64,000 nucleotides of DNA from Nemertoderma westbladi (Eukaryota; Xenacoelomorpha; Nemertodermatida; Nemertodermatidae): positions 1 through 64,000 of the forward strand of contig JAUCBJ010007760.1 of NCBI GenBank assembly GCA_032718475.1, given 5' to 3'. Each line of letters opens with the position of its first letter. The stretch's first letter is position 1. The notes under the pieces were generated by a model. The model worked only from the letters and a program-made list of their open reading frames with translations, was not told the DNA's origin and did no database searches. Of the stretch, positions 1-11,900 are shown piece after piece. Made by a program: the position numbers and the translations under genes.

Positions 1-410
1 GTACATTGTTTGGTGTATTTGTTATTGTTTTTACATAATGTATAAATAAATCTATCTATTAGAACATATACTTATGTCTATTTCGCTAAGCATTTGGACT
101 ACTGGCACTTTTAAAGGCTTTAGTCTGTTATCCCACAACCAGTGCAAAAGATAAGATAAGATAATTACTTTATTCACAAATACTTCTAAGCCTTATTAGG
201 GCTACAAAGGCAGTATACGCAATTCATAGTACACGATACTGATAATTAAGGTGAATAAGCGTCTATAATCAAACAGCTGTCTCAGACAGACTGACTTACC
301 TACGGTAGACCGCCTCGCCCTACATAAAAATAAGGATTTTAATATACTGTAGATATTGCACAGAAGACATATTAATTTACCTATGCCTACTGTATGCTAT
401 ACACAACACA
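1..410. other. Spacer with possible retroelement 3' end
   Basis: No gene is supported here. Around 149-166 there is a short GATAA-type pentanucleotide run followed by TTACTTTATTCACAAA. Read on the minus strand this looks like the AATAAA-bearing, short-repeat-tailed 3' end of a non-LTR element (a LINE or SINE extending rightwards to about 350). Bases 30-60 carry an ATAAATAAATC-type tail on the plus strand. Both readings are inference from tail structure only. Confidence 0.3.
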
Positions 411-424
411 TACAGCGCATATAC

Positions 425-1463
425 TACTAGAATCGGCATGCTGCATTGCAGCTGTTTTTTTAAGAATGCTGTGCCGGCTTATCGACAAAATTGCACCGCC
501 ACAACTCCCTATCACCCATGACATTTGCTAGATCATCCGCATCTTCAAGGCTAGTGTCCTTTAAGATGCGTTTCAAGAAAGTCATGGACTGTCCACCATG
601 CTTATTCACTCCATAAGGCTGCCAAAGTACAAGATTATGCACTGGCTGGTCCTCACGGCGAAAGCAATGTCCTGCGAAGCGGAGGCGATTTTGTTCTAGT
701 GTCAAGCTTGGGGGAACCAATGAGACACCTCCAATGTTATATAGTGTCTGGTTGGAGATGTGTGCATTGTACTTGACACAATGAACCCGGCGTAGCATTC
801 TTGTGAATGTGCCATCCAGAGATTTGGTGTCCTCAGCAGTTAGAGCCCAGCATGGACTCCCATAGAGGAGTACTGGAACTACTGCTGCTCTAAATAACCG
901 GACCTTAAGTTTCCGATTAATTCTCGGTGACTTCCAAATCCTGGAAAGCCTATTCAAGGCTACCCATGCCTTTCCCTTACGAATTCGAAGGTCCTCACCT
1001 GACTTCCGGATCCATGATCCCAGGTAACAGAAGTCGTCCACATGCTCAAGCATACCATCCTTTGAGCTTATGCTCATCCGATCAGAGACTTTCTGAGAAC
1101 TTTCAAAGTTAACTGTCAAAATTTTGGTCTTTCTGGAGTTAATAAAAAGACCAACACTAGAAGCAGCATGTTCTAATGAGCTGAGGAGCCGTTGGGCTCC
1201 CTCTAGTGATTCTGAGAGTACTCCTAAGTCATTAGCAAAGTCTAGATCAGTTAGGTACTTGGCAGGATTTCCTCGACTTCTGGAGCCAGTAGGTGGAGTT
1301 ATCATCACCCCATCATCATTATGATGATCTAAGGACATGCGTAGAACATAGTCAACCACAATTATGAACAGGAAGGGTGCAAGTGTGTCTCCCTGGAGCA
1401 CGTCCCATAACATTTCAAATGGTTCTGTGTCACCATCAACAGTAGACACAAATGTCACAAATG
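425..1463 (-). mobile_element. LINE-A, 5'-truncated copy with 14-bp target duplication
   Basis: Minus-strand 3' part of a non-LTR retrotransposon. It encodes the C-terminal half of the reverse transcriptase (frame 460 to about 1460), including LQGDTLAPFLF, the catalytic box (here FANDLG, where other copies have FADDLG), LGSWIRKSGEDLR and GHCFRREDQ. It ends in the (TAG)n tail seen in the other LINE-A copies. The same 14 bases, TACAGCGCATATAC, flank it at 411-424 and 1464-1477, so this is a clean target-primed insertion that was truncated at its 5' end. The second residue of the YADD-like box is Asn rather than Asp, so this fragment would be catalytically dead even if expressed. Clade placement (RTE/CR1-like) is not resolved from sequence alone. 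Confidence 0.88.
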
Positions 1464-1477
1464 TACAGCGCATATAC

Positions 1478-1868
1478 ATACAGACAGCACATACACACAC
1501 ACATACATACATTATTCAAATATACACACATATACAATAAAGATACTACACAGAGCCGGGCTGCTATATATATTACATATTATATATATTATATTATATA
1601 TATTATATATTTGTTTGGAATTTTTTTATTTTGCGTATTGAAATAGGCAGGGCATTCTATTGTTTTATGAGGTATGTACTACTATTGTAGTGGCCCTGTG
1701 TATTTGTTGTAGTTTCAGATTGTATGTTCTAGAATTTAATTGCGTATTGTTACGTTTTAAACACGGTAGCTCTGGGAGTTTGAATGGTTTGCTTAAGTTG
1801 TATATATATCTAAATAAGAAAATTAGAAAGTGTAGATATTTATGCCCTTCCTCGAAGTTCTGTCCCAG
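1478..1868. other. AT-rich spacer with simple repeats
   Basis: Contains an ACATACAC-type run (about 1480-1530) and a TATATTATA-type run (about 1565-1612). No coding region is supported; the short reading frames here are AT-rich and have no recognisable motif. Confidence 0.5.
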
Positions 1869-2876
1869 GTTTTGAACTTCTACTGTGTAAGCATCCTTTA
1901 CAGCATTGTCAGTTCTGAGTTTCTCCCAGTCATAGTTGATTTGCTTGCTTTAGCATTGTCAGTTCTGAGTTTCTCCCAGTCATAGTTGATTTGCTTGCTT
2001 GTCCAGGGTTTGCTGGCTCTCAAACTGATTCTGATCTCTGCAGTCACAATCCTGTGGTCCGAACCAATTAGGTTGAACGATGTGAGCGGATTCAATTCCG
2101 CCTCACCAAACCCCATAAAGTTGGGAAGTGGCGCCTTTAAGCAATATTGGGGATACGAGGTTAATCCCCAATTAACCTCGTATCACACACCCAATAAACG
2201 GGGACAACAAACCCCGAGGTTAAACCTCCGGGAGAGGAAAGTAACAGCAGCGGGGATGAAGCACTCTCACAGAGGTGAGAGGCGAGAATGAACCTAACAA
2301 CCAATGGGAGGGGAGAGCATCCAATGAGTAGTAAGGCCAAGCTAGAGTAGAGATACCCAATGTATATATTACCGGTTAGTGCTTGTGCCCCATTCAGTCG
2401 TCTCAGTCACACAGTGGGGACCAGTGACATTTAGTACCGTCGTCACCGCCATCGCCACCATTACCGGTATACTGCGTTTATCTCACTATATTATATCGTA
2501 TTACCGCTATCTCATTTTGAACAACTGTGCTGTTATATCATATATCTTATTACCATTATTTATATCAACATCAAGACAACCGTAACAAACTACTATCTTT
2601 TCCCTGACGGCGCGGCGACGCGTAACAAATTCACCGGTCGGGATCCTGTGATCCCGTCACAAACGAGCTGTATGCCTCGCAGTTGATCATGCTGTTTCTC
2701 CACTTTTTGTTTATAAGGATATAATCCAGTTGTGTTTTGGTTCCATTAGGGATTGAAAGGTCCATAGCTTCCCCTTACTCTTTTCGAATGTGGTGTTTGT
2801 TGGTATCAATTCACATTCTTCCATTAGGTCTAAAAGTAAGTACCCATTTATGTTAGAACTGGTGTTATAGGTGTAA
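1869..2876 (-). mobile_element. LINE-B fragment (endonuclease end), split by a solo LTR
   Basis: Minus-strand remnant of the LINE-B family, homologous in reverse complement to about 58910-59290. It covers the end of the endonuclease domain (the GSDHRIVTAEI stretch, where SDH carries a catalytic histidine). It consists of two blocks, 1869-2080 and 2667-2876, separated by the LTR at 2081-2661 and its duplicated target. A segment of about 46 bp is tandemly duplicated at about 1906-1997 (GCATTGTCAGTTCTGAG... twice). Neither the 5' nor the 3' end of the LINE is present, so it is a dead fragment. Confidence 0.75.
2081..2661 (+). mobile_element. Solo LTR, LTR-B family
   Basis: A 581-bp LTR starting TGTGAGCGG and ending CCCGTCACA, flanked by the 5-bp direct repeat AACGA (2076-2080 and 2662-2666). 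It aligns in reverse orientation with the LTRs of the 24521-32146 element: both contain the AATTCCGC, GCAATATTGGG and CACGAGGTT-like blocks near one end and GGATC/CCCGTCACA at the other. A solo LTR is the usual product of recombination between the two LTRs of an integrated element. TG...CA ends plus a 5-bp duplication fit BEL/Pao or gypsy-type integrase. Confidence 0.82.
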
Positions 2877-3061
2877 CCGGTTAGTTACCGGTTAATCTCA
2901 GTTGTTACTGAGAACACTTCACTGCGACCTGCACCTGGCAGCAAGGGTACAGGGCATGACCCAGCAGATGAGCTGCAACAGCCAATGGTGGGTCATGTGC
3001 GCCAGAGTAGATATGGGTGATGGGCCTCATATCTCACTCCATTGCGACACCCACCCTATGG

Positions 3062-3272
3062 AATTCAATTCAATTCAATTCAATTCAAATTTATTCAAAC
3101 AAACAAACATTTAAAATCTAATATATAGCCTATACCAGAACCCATAGCCAGCCACATATCTTACAACCAGAATATTTCTAGTTGCAATTAAGTAATATTA
3201 GTAATATAATCAGGGGGCTGGATTGAGTCGATAACTACTGTAGATGGTTATTAATGTATGAAGTTTGTTTAT
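3062..3272 (-). mobile_element. Inserted retroelement 3' end with AATTC/GAATT tail
   Basis: A segment absent from the other LINE-A 5' region (compare about 22430). It starts with an AATTC pentamer run followed by AAATTTATTC and AAAC repeats. Read on the minus strand it ends with an AATAAATTTG polyadenylation-like box and (GAATT)n, which is how several LINE/SINE families terminate. It has no open frame. The family is not recognised. Confidence 0.4.
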
Positions 3273-3425
3273 TGTGATGGGGAGAGGGATTCTGGAGTTG
3301 GAGGTTATTCTCATGTTCCACCCCGACCAACAAAGCCATTGGTGAATCTGAGGCAAGTCACAAGACTAGCCTCAGTAAACACCCTAACACTCGGGTCCCC
3401 AATGTGACAAGGTGAGCTGACTGCC

Positions 3426-4706
3426 TTGGCAGATAAGCTTTCTCTTAGCGCAGTGGGTGTTCAAGAGCACCGAATGCTGACTGGACAGACTGATGAGGTT
3501 CTGATTAAGGACATGGGGGGCGGTTGGCGACTCGCCCTCGCGTCAGCAGATGATAGCGGCAATGGTGGAATTGGTCTATTGATGAATCCAACTGCACATG
3601 CAGCATTGGCCAAAATAGACCAAATATCTAACCGCATCATCCGTTGCCACTTCTCATGTTCTGGAAGACTGGCTAAGAAGTTTCCTAAGGTGGTTCTGAT
3701 TGTGTGCTACTCTCCAACTAGTGTTGCCCATGTAGATGAGGTGGAAAATTTCTACCACAATCTACAAGCAGCTTCTGATGGAGTGGATCAGCATGCATTC
3801 TTAACATTCCTGGGAGACTTTAATGCAAGTCTGCATCAATCACCTACATCACCCTGGGTCTATAGCAATAGTGTTAACCGAAATTCTGTCCATCTTCAGG
3901 ATTTTATCTCTGGAAATGGATTGTTTTCGGCTGGAACCCAGTTCAAGAAGCGAACTGGAAAGCTATAGACTCATAGTGGACCCAGTGGTCACAAGTCCCA
4001 GATAGACCATATACTGTTTTGTAGGAAATACAGGAGCTCTATACAAGACTGTAATGCATTTACACTTCGACCCTTCTCCAGTGATCACCGCCTTATTGTG
4101 GCCAAGGTACGACTTAGTCTGCGTGCTAGCAGAACAACGAAATCTGCCTTGCCGCGGCATGACTGGTCCTCTCTGTTGCAACAGCCAAGTGTGAGATCCA
4201 GCTTCACACTACAGCTGAGCAACAGGTATGAGGCTCTTGCCTCTGAGGCGGCAGATCACTGTCAGGGCTATACTGCCTTTACAGAAGCAGTTAAGTTAGC
4301 AGCTGCAGAAACAGTTCCTGTATACCCTCGAAACAGGAAAAGGGCCCCCTGGACTGACAACAAAATTCAGAAGTGCCGAAATGACCTTTATAAGGCGCAG
4401 AAAGAGTCCCGACTCAAACAGACTACAGCATCCAAGAATGCAGTTAAGGCTGCATCTAGGTCCCTGAACAGGCAGTACTCTGCTAATCTACAGGAGCTAA
4501 TAAACCAACAGGTTGATGCCATCAATGATGCTGACGACAGCAGGCAATCATCCCAGGCATGGAAATCGATCAATCTGCTTACTGGGCGGAAAAGCCAACC
4601 AACCACCAAGGTTAAGGCGAATCACCAGTCGATCGCCTCAATGGTTGGAAAGCCCACTTTGAAAAGCTCCTCAATAATGACAGGGTATTGCCTGATAACT
4701 TTATAG
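3426..4706 (+). pseudogene. LINE-A endonuclease and linker region (broken)
   Basis: Apurinic-type endonuclease/exonuclease/phosphatase domain used to nick the target for reverse transcription. Visible motifs are GVQEHR (catalytic Glu), VCYSPTS, LGDFNAS (DFNA box) and SSDHRLIVAKV (SDH box). A TAG at 3966-3968 interrupts the frame where another copy (about 23118) has TGG, so Trp has become a stop. The frame then continues unchanged to 4706. Near 4618-4621 one base is missing relative to the copy at about 23768, which throws the reading into the frame of the following reverse transcriptase. One nonsense change plus one deletion mean no full protein can be made. Confidence 0.8.
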
Positions 4707-6298
4707 AAGTAAAAGTGTCTGAGTTTGTACTCCCAGATATTCCCGTTGGCAATATCTCCTTTGCAGAAGTGAAGGCTGCTGCAAAGAGCATTAAGACCAA
4801 TCGTGCCAGTGGAGTAGATGGTGTTCCCCCTGAGGTCTTTAAAATACCTGAGTGTTTAAAGCTCATCTATCCCATCATAGTAGACATGTACCGAACAACA
4901 AGATTCCCACAAGAAATGAAAACAAATAAGTTGGTGCCAGTTCCCAAGAAGGGCAACCTAACACTCTATGGTTCTTTTCGGGGAATCTCATTGATTTCGA
5001 TTGCTGCAAAGCTATACAATAGGATTATATTAAATTGCATCAGGGATCCCATTCAGAGACTGCTCCGTGGAAATCAGAATGGGTTCCGTAAAGGTCGTGG
5101 GACCATGGAGCCCCTTTTGGCACTTAGAAGGATAATTGAAGAGTTATCAAAAAAGAAAGACAGGCATCTGGCTGTTTTCTTTGTTGACTTCTTCAAGGCC
5201 TTTGATTCAGTCTCTCGCTCACGTATGTTCAGCATACTTTCATTATATGGGATTCCTGATAAAATTATTGCAGCAATCAGATCAGTATACGATGGTTCGA
5301 CAACATTTGTGTCTATTGTTGACGGTGACACAGAACCATTTGAAGTGTTATGGGGCGTCCTCCAAGGAGACACACTTGCACCATTCTTGTTCATTATTGT
5401 GGTTGACTATGTTCTACGCATGTCCTTAGATCATTATAATGATGATGGGGTGATGATAACTCCACCTACTGGCTCCAGAAGTCGAGGAAATCCTGCCAAG
5501 TACCTAACTGATCTAGACTTTGCTGATGACTTAGGAGTACTCTCAGAATCATTAGAGGGAGCCCAACGGCTCCTCAGCTCATTAGAACATGCTGCTTTTA
5601 GTGTTGGTCTTTTTATTAACTCCAGAAAGACCAAAATTCTGACAGTTAACTATGAAAGTCCTCAGCAAGTCTCTGATTGGATGAGCATAAGCTCAAAGGA
5701 TGGTATGCTTGAGCATGTGGACGACTTCTGTTACCAGGGATCATGGATCCGGAAGTCAGGTGAGGACCTTCGAATGCGTAAGGGAAAGGCATGGGCAGCC
5801 TTGAATAGGCTTTCCAGGATTTGGAAGTCACCGAGAATTATTCGGAAACTTATGGTCCGATTATTTAGAGCAGCAGTAGTTATAGTACTCCTCTGCGGGA
5901 GTCCATGCTGGGCTCTAACTGCTGAGGACACCAAATCTCTGGATGGCACATTCACAAGAATGCTACGCCGGGTTCATTGTGTTAAGTACAATGCACACAT
6001 CTCCAACCAGACACTATATAACATTGGAGGTGTCTCATTGGTCCCCCCAAGCTTGACACTAGAACAAAATCGTAACGCTTGGCAGGACATTGCTTTTGCC
6101 GTGAGGACCAGCCAGTGCATAATCTTGTACTTTTTGCAGCCTCATGGAGTGAATAAGCATGGTGGACAGCCCATGACTTTCTTGAGACGCATCTTAAAGG
6201 ACACTGGCCTTAAGGATGTGGATGATCTAGCAAATGTCATGGGTGATAGGGAGTTGTGGCGGTGCAATTTTGTTGACAAGCCGACACAGCATTCTTAA
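4688..6298 (+). pseudogene. LINE-A reverse transcriptase
   Basis: An open stretch of 536 codons containing the reverse transcriptase. Landmarks in order: SGVDGVPPEVF (finger region), LVPVPKKGNL, NGFRKGRGTMEP, FFVDFFKAFDSVSRSRM (motif A), LQGDTLAPFLFIIVVDYVL (motif B), LDFADDLGVLS (motif C, catalytic DD), then a thumb/C-terminal region with RMLRRVHCVKYN. At about 6070-6130 the conserved GHCFRREDQPVHN segment reads as unrelated residues, so two compensating indels have scrambled about 20 residues. It ends at the TAA after HS, 40-50 bp before the TAG-repeat tail. Its real upstream coding part lies in another frame (see 3426-4706), so this is a degraded piece rather than a gene with its own start. 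Confidence 0.83.
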
Positions 6299-6345
6299 AA
6301 ATGCTGCTGCAATGCAGCATGCCATTTCCTAGTAGTAGTAGTAGT

Positions 6346-8478
6346 AGTAGAGAAGGACGAGAACCCGTCCGAGGAAGATCAATACTGTATCGACGTTCTC
6401 GACCAGGCCACAGTCAAAGATGGACATTGGTGTTCGCCCATGCTTTGGAAAGACCCAGATAGACCAATGGCGAATAATGCCAGCATGGCCCTTAGGAGGC
6501 TCAAGGGTATCCTACGCTGGTTAAACGAGCTACCCGAGATAAATGAGAAATACAATAATGTGATTAAAGGATATTTAGAAGATGGATTGGCGGAAATGTT
6601 GCCCCGGAATGAACTACAGTGGACTAAACGGAGGTATTATCTCCCAACCCACTATGTGGTGGAAGCCCGGAAGGGCGGTAAAATCCGGGTAGTAAATGAT
6701 GCTGTGGCTATGTATCAGGGCGAATCCTTGAACAGCCAACTTTACACCGGACCCAACATCTACAGTACACTTATCGGCGTGTTGATCAGGTTCAGAGAAA
6801 ATAAAATAGCCTTCACATGCGACATCAAAGCGATGTTCCACCAGGTCCGAACGCTACCAAGAGACTCAGATTGCCTACGTAAATTGTGTACAGATAAAAC
6901 ATTAACTCCACAGGAGATAAATTAACTCACCTTGAAGGATGTGGACGTAATGCGAATGATTGTAAGAATCTTCGACACTAAGGACTCACCGGTAGCATGT
7001 AGCGACATGTTGAAGAAAACAGCGACTATGTGCAAAAACGAGTTCCCTCTGACAGTCATAGAGACCATCCGACGATGTTTCTACGTAGACGACGGATGCG
7101 CTGGTGCCGACAATGTCGACGAGGCATATCAGCTGGCTATGGGAATGGTGGAATGTTTAAAGAGAGGAGGTTTCCCTCTCGTAAAGTTTAGATCCCATGA
7201 TAAGGAACTTATGGAAAGGTTCCCGGAAGAAATCAGGCTAGATGACAACAAAATGTATTCTGAGGGTGTGGATCACCATGTACTCGGTATCGAATGGGAC
7301 ATAGAATTGGACCAGTTCATCTTCAAATATAATCCCCTACCCAAACCAATGACTAAGAGGGGATGTTTATCTGTAAAGAGCGCCATATTTGATCCATTAA
7401 ACTTCATATCCCCAGTAACATTGGCCGGAATGAATTTGATCAAAGAAATGTAGATAGAAGGACTGGGATGGGACGAAGAACTTCCCCCACACCTCAGTGT
7501 CAAATGGAGAAAGTGGACGGAACTACTTGAACATCTACACCTCATGCGGATCCCTCAACCGTTCTCCCTCGACAAACTACCCACCAATATATTCCAGCTC
7601 CATACTTTCTCGGATGCATCGAATACCGGAATCGGCATAGTTACCTTCCTAAGAAGATTAAGCCAGGATGGAAACGGTGATACAAGCTTCTTATTCTCTA
7701 AGGCTAAGATGGTATCCGGGGAATTCGTAGCAACAATCCCAAGACTCGAGCTGCAGGCCGCAGTCTGGGCAGTGAGGCAGAACCGCATGATCATGCGCAA
7801 CTTAAGAATCCCCATCGAGTCGCAACATTTCTGGGTTGATTTGAGTATCGTGCTTTACTACCTCCACTCACCATCACGGTGACACACCACGTTTGTAGCG
7901 AACCGAGCCACGGAAATAAAACAGTTTTCCGGCCAAGAACAGTGGCACCATGTAACCGGGAAAGAAAACCCGGCGGACTTATCGAGCAGAGGCGCCACCC
8001 CACGACAGCTCGGTAAGAGTAAACTTGGCTCACAGGCCCAGAATTCTTACAGCAGCCACAACTTACCTGGAGCACCCGATTCGATCCCAAACTAGATAGT
8101 GGGAAATATTCAGAAGATGATAAGGAGATTCATAAAGTCCATGGAAGTGCCACCGTGGAAATCTATAGTTGCCTGACCAAGCCTGCAAAGGACTCGGGCA
8201 TGCACTATAACGTTGCGACCACCACGCAACCAGCCGCGTCCTTACACCTATTAATAGAGCGAACCTCTTCGATGAGACGTCTTATCCACCACGTCATGAC
8301 TCTTCGTAACTTCCTGCGGTGGAGGGATAATACACCGATAGTTCGACGAAGTATACAAGAACTCATTATTGCGGAGAAATGTATTGTTAGATTTGTCCAG
8401 AAAGAAAGTTTCTCCGATGAATGGGAACAACTCAGTGCGGGCAAGACCTTGAAACCGGACAGTCCAGTCTACCAGTTG
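6346..8478 (+). pseudogene. Decayed BEL/Pao pol, part 1 (RT and RNase H)
   Basis: Left part of an old BEL/Pao polyprotein gene. Its frame is open from 6347 (upstream of the first Met at 6440). It shows the reverse transcriptase run HYVVEARKGGKIRVVNDA, TGPNIYSTLIGVLIRFREN, CDIKAMFHQV and FYVDDG (YVDD box, about 7079-7093). These are followed by PLNFISPVTLAGMNLI and an RNase H region with LHTFSDASNTGIG and IPRLELQAAVW. In-frame stops occur at about 6923, 7451 and 7880, and a frameshift lies between about 7880 and 8155. The last segment runs in frame exactly to the insertion point at 8478 and resumes in the same frame at 15063. Gag and protease parts are not present upstream; LINE-A sequence abuts instead. 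Confidence 0.85.
8474..8478. repeat. Target-site duplication AGTTG, left copy
   Basis: AGTTG immediately precedes the 5' LTR and recurs at 15058-15062 directly after the 3' LTR. A 5-bp duplication is the expected BEL/Pao integrase footprint. Removing the element and one copy restores the reading frame of the surrounding pol pseudogene. Confidence 0.95.
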
Positions 8479-8730
8479 TGTGAAATATTATTTTCACTTT
8501 ACCTACCTTTTTGGTTATACTGTAGGTTTTTAGCAGTATCTTATCTGAGTTTTGTGGTTCACATTCAGACTGTTTGTTACCTACCGGTTTTTGGTGTTTA
8601 TATACCTGATACCTATTTTACTGTATTACAGTATTACCTATATTGCTCGGAGTTTCCTGACAAATATATACATACAGATATCTGCATACGATTATGATTT
8701 TCATATCTTTATTCGTACCAGTATTCTACA
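8479..8730 (+). repeat. 5' LTR of intact BEL element
   Basis: 252 bp, TGTGAAAT...TTCTACA, identical to 14806-15057 as far as can be read. It should carry the promoter and transcription start. Possible initiator or TATA-like sequences (TATATACC, about 8601) are not distinctive enough to assign. Confidence 0.95.
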
Positions 8731-8943
8731 TTCTTCGAACCGGATCTGACAATCCTTTGGTTTTACATACATGCTGAGCAACTGCTGAACTCATACTATG
8801 TATTGCTCTGATGTCAGCCAGTAACAGACTGACGTTTGCATTTTCTTCTGTACCGGCACCGGGATTGGTGACCGGTATGCGGTACGGTACTAAACCTAAA
8901 CGCCGCCTTTCAGCCTTTACTTTATTGCAATTAAAACTGAACA

Positions 8944-11900
8944 ATGCAGTCTGGTCCGGGTAAGGACAATCTAGATATTCCTGATCCTGACGGTAGCAAT
9001 ACCGGTACTGATAAAATCGATACTCTAAAACGACAGCGGTTTACTCAACGGGGGAAAGTGACAAAACTTATGGGAGATTTGGATGAATTTCTAACCCAAA
9101 ATGAGTCAGATATTGATTGCGATGAGTTGGCCTACATTGTAGAATTGGGTGATCAGGATTATCAAATACTTAATAGAATTGAATCTGAACTGCTACATTT
9201 AGGCTTTCAGGATACTACTAAGTCTAATCATGCGCGAGACTTACATAAGAAATTATTTAAATGTAGGCGTATTCTGTCCCGTATAGACAACCCTGATTTT
9301 CATGGGCGTGAAGATGACAGGGAGAGTACTGCTTCATCAAAAACCAATACCGGTACTGGTAGTTCAACCGGTACCAGTGGCCTGCCAAAGATAACCCTAC
9401 CTGTTTTTAATGGTGAATACCTATCATGGCGCCCTTTTTGGGATCAGTTTTTAGCCTTAATCCATAATCGTGAAGGTTTATCTGATGTCCAAAAGTTCGT
9501 ATACCTTCGTAGTAGCCTGGCAAAAGACGTTCTAGATTCACTTTCAGGCCTATCTGTGTCTTCTGTAAATTACCAGGCAGCTATTTCCAGTCTTCAACGC
9601 CGTTATGGAAATCCGAACCTGTTAATAGGTCTTTATGCTAGTAGGCTTTGTTCATTACCTACTGTCAGAGATAACGATTTATCAGGCTTTCGTAAAGTAA
9701 TGGACACATTTGAGTCATCACTCAGAGAAATTCGTCAATTATCAATTGAAATTAAGGTTAGTACCGGTACCAGTAATAGTCTTAGTCCTGATTCTGGTGA
9801 CATTCCTGCTACTAATGCGATCGGTACCGGTACCCCTGCACTTAGTGATACTTCTGGTGACTTAACTTCCCTACTCCTAGCCCCCCTTTTACTACAGAAA
9901 TTGCCCTCTGAGGTAGTGTTGGTTTGGAATCGGAACCACCCGAATGAAAGGTTTAATTTAGATGCCTTGCTTGAATTTATTAGACTAGAATTGGAATTTC
10001 GAGAGTCTATGGCCTTTAATACAAAAAACTGTGGTTCTTTGGCTTCTACTCCCCAACATTCATTAAGTTATCCTAAACCAAAACTCTCTTCGACATCTGC
10101 CTTGCCACTATCTGATGCATTTCATAATAGGCAGTCACCATGTCCAGGGTGTAATTCTACTGATAAATTCCACAAGTTAAGAACCTGCTCTACTTTACTG
10201 GCAAAGGAACCTACTGACAGGTATCGGCTTATTAAAAGTGCTGGTTTGTGTTCTAATTGTCTGGGTCTTCACAATTCCAAGCAATGTCCATCCCAGTCAA
10301 CTTGTCAGTTTTGCAATAAACGCCACAATAGCATTTTATGCTTTAAGAATGCTAATTCGGGTAAGGATAGTAATTCCCATTTGTCTACAGTACATGGGAC
10401 AACTCCTAAAGCCTCTCAACGTCACATGGTGTCAGGAAGTCGGACAACTCCAAATAAATTACCCACGACTACTTCAATCCAGTCAATATGGCCTCCACTT
10501 CAGCCAACTTCAAGTCCATCTGTTACTGCAACTTTACCTGTTGGTTCAAATGAGGTGGATGTTGACTCCGCTGTATTTTTAAAAATTGCCAAAGCTCATA
10601 TTAAAACGCCATCTCTTTCACAAGTTCCTACTGACCTATCTTCAGGATCAGGATGCTGGATACATGCATATATAGATGATGGCTCGAAAAAATCATATAT
10701 TCTTGGGAATTTGGCTAATGCATTAAATCTACCAGTTATAGAATCAAGAGTACTTTCAACTGGTGCCTTTGCTAATCAGATTACTACTGCACTTTCTCAC
10801 CGTGTCCAGTTCCATGTCTATAGTCAGTACTTCCAAAATTATATATCTTTGACTGCTTGGACTGCTGAAGCTTTGTGTCCAACTATGCGACAAGAGCATA
10901 TAACTTTATTTCCAATTTCTATGTCCCCATATAATAATTACTGGGCTGATGACTTTGATGGTGGCCAAAGGGACATTTCCCTTATAATTGGTGCAGATAA
11001 TCTTTGGCAAGTTACTGCTGACCAGTACCGAGAAAGGGATTGTCCGGTAATTATCGATACCTTTTTTGGTCGTGTACTCAGTGGTCCGTTAAACCAGTCC
11101 TCTTTTAAATCCTCAGATAAATATCCAGATCCATCCCTATTGGCCATGGATGTGGAACCACCGGAACTCTCACAGCTATGGAACCTCGAGAGTATTGGAA
11201 TTAATGACTCAGAACTCAAAGTTGCAGAATATCCTGAACCAATGATTTCTGAGGAGGACCCCCCACACTATAGTGTAACTTTACCCTTCTCTGGATATAA
11301 ACGGCCTTTATGTAATTATCACAAGGTCAATCAACAACAGTCTCGTGCCTTTAATCGCCTTAGTGCTACTGAACGGTCTGTTTATGTTTGCAAAATGCGT
11401 AAGCTAATTGACGACGGTATTGTTGAGTTCTCTGAATTTCCAACTGATGAGGGTTATTATATGCCCCATCATTTGGTGTTTAGTTCTGGCAAACATCGTG
11501 TTGTTTTTAATGGATCCGCCCGTGATCTGAATGGTGTTAGTTTGAATGAATGCCTAGATACTGGGCCCAATTTATTGGCCTCTTTATTGGATGTTCTCCT
11601 CCGTTTTCGCCATTATCCTTATGTGACTGTGGCAGATATTGAGGCTGCTTTCCACCAAATTGAGGTTCAGGCAGAAGATCGTTGTTGGATAAGGTTTCTG
11701 TGGGATGGCAAAATTTATCAATTTAAACGTGTCCCATTTGGTTTGAAACCCAGTTCGTTTCTTTTGCATTCTACTGTACACCATCATGCTTCTCAGACAT
11801 TCCCTCCGGCAGCGTTACCGGAGTTCTTACAGTCACTCTATTGCGATGACTATATTCATAGTAATGATAGCCTTGTTAAGTGTGAAAGTCTTCTTGAGAA

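Larger units (their letters stand above)
2877..6345 (+). mobile_element. LINE-A, long copy with endonuclease and reverse transcriptase
   Basis: The most extended contiguous LINE-A. It has a 5' non-coding part from about 2877 (matching about 21775-21900), an endonuclease domain, a linker, a reverse transcriptase and a 3' end in (TAG)6 at about 6329-6346. The 5' non-coding part is interrupted at about 3062-3272 by another short-repeat-tailed fragment. The left flank is LINE-B and the right flank is decayed BEL pol, so no target duplication joins the two sides; one edge has probably been rearranged. Confidence 0.82.
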
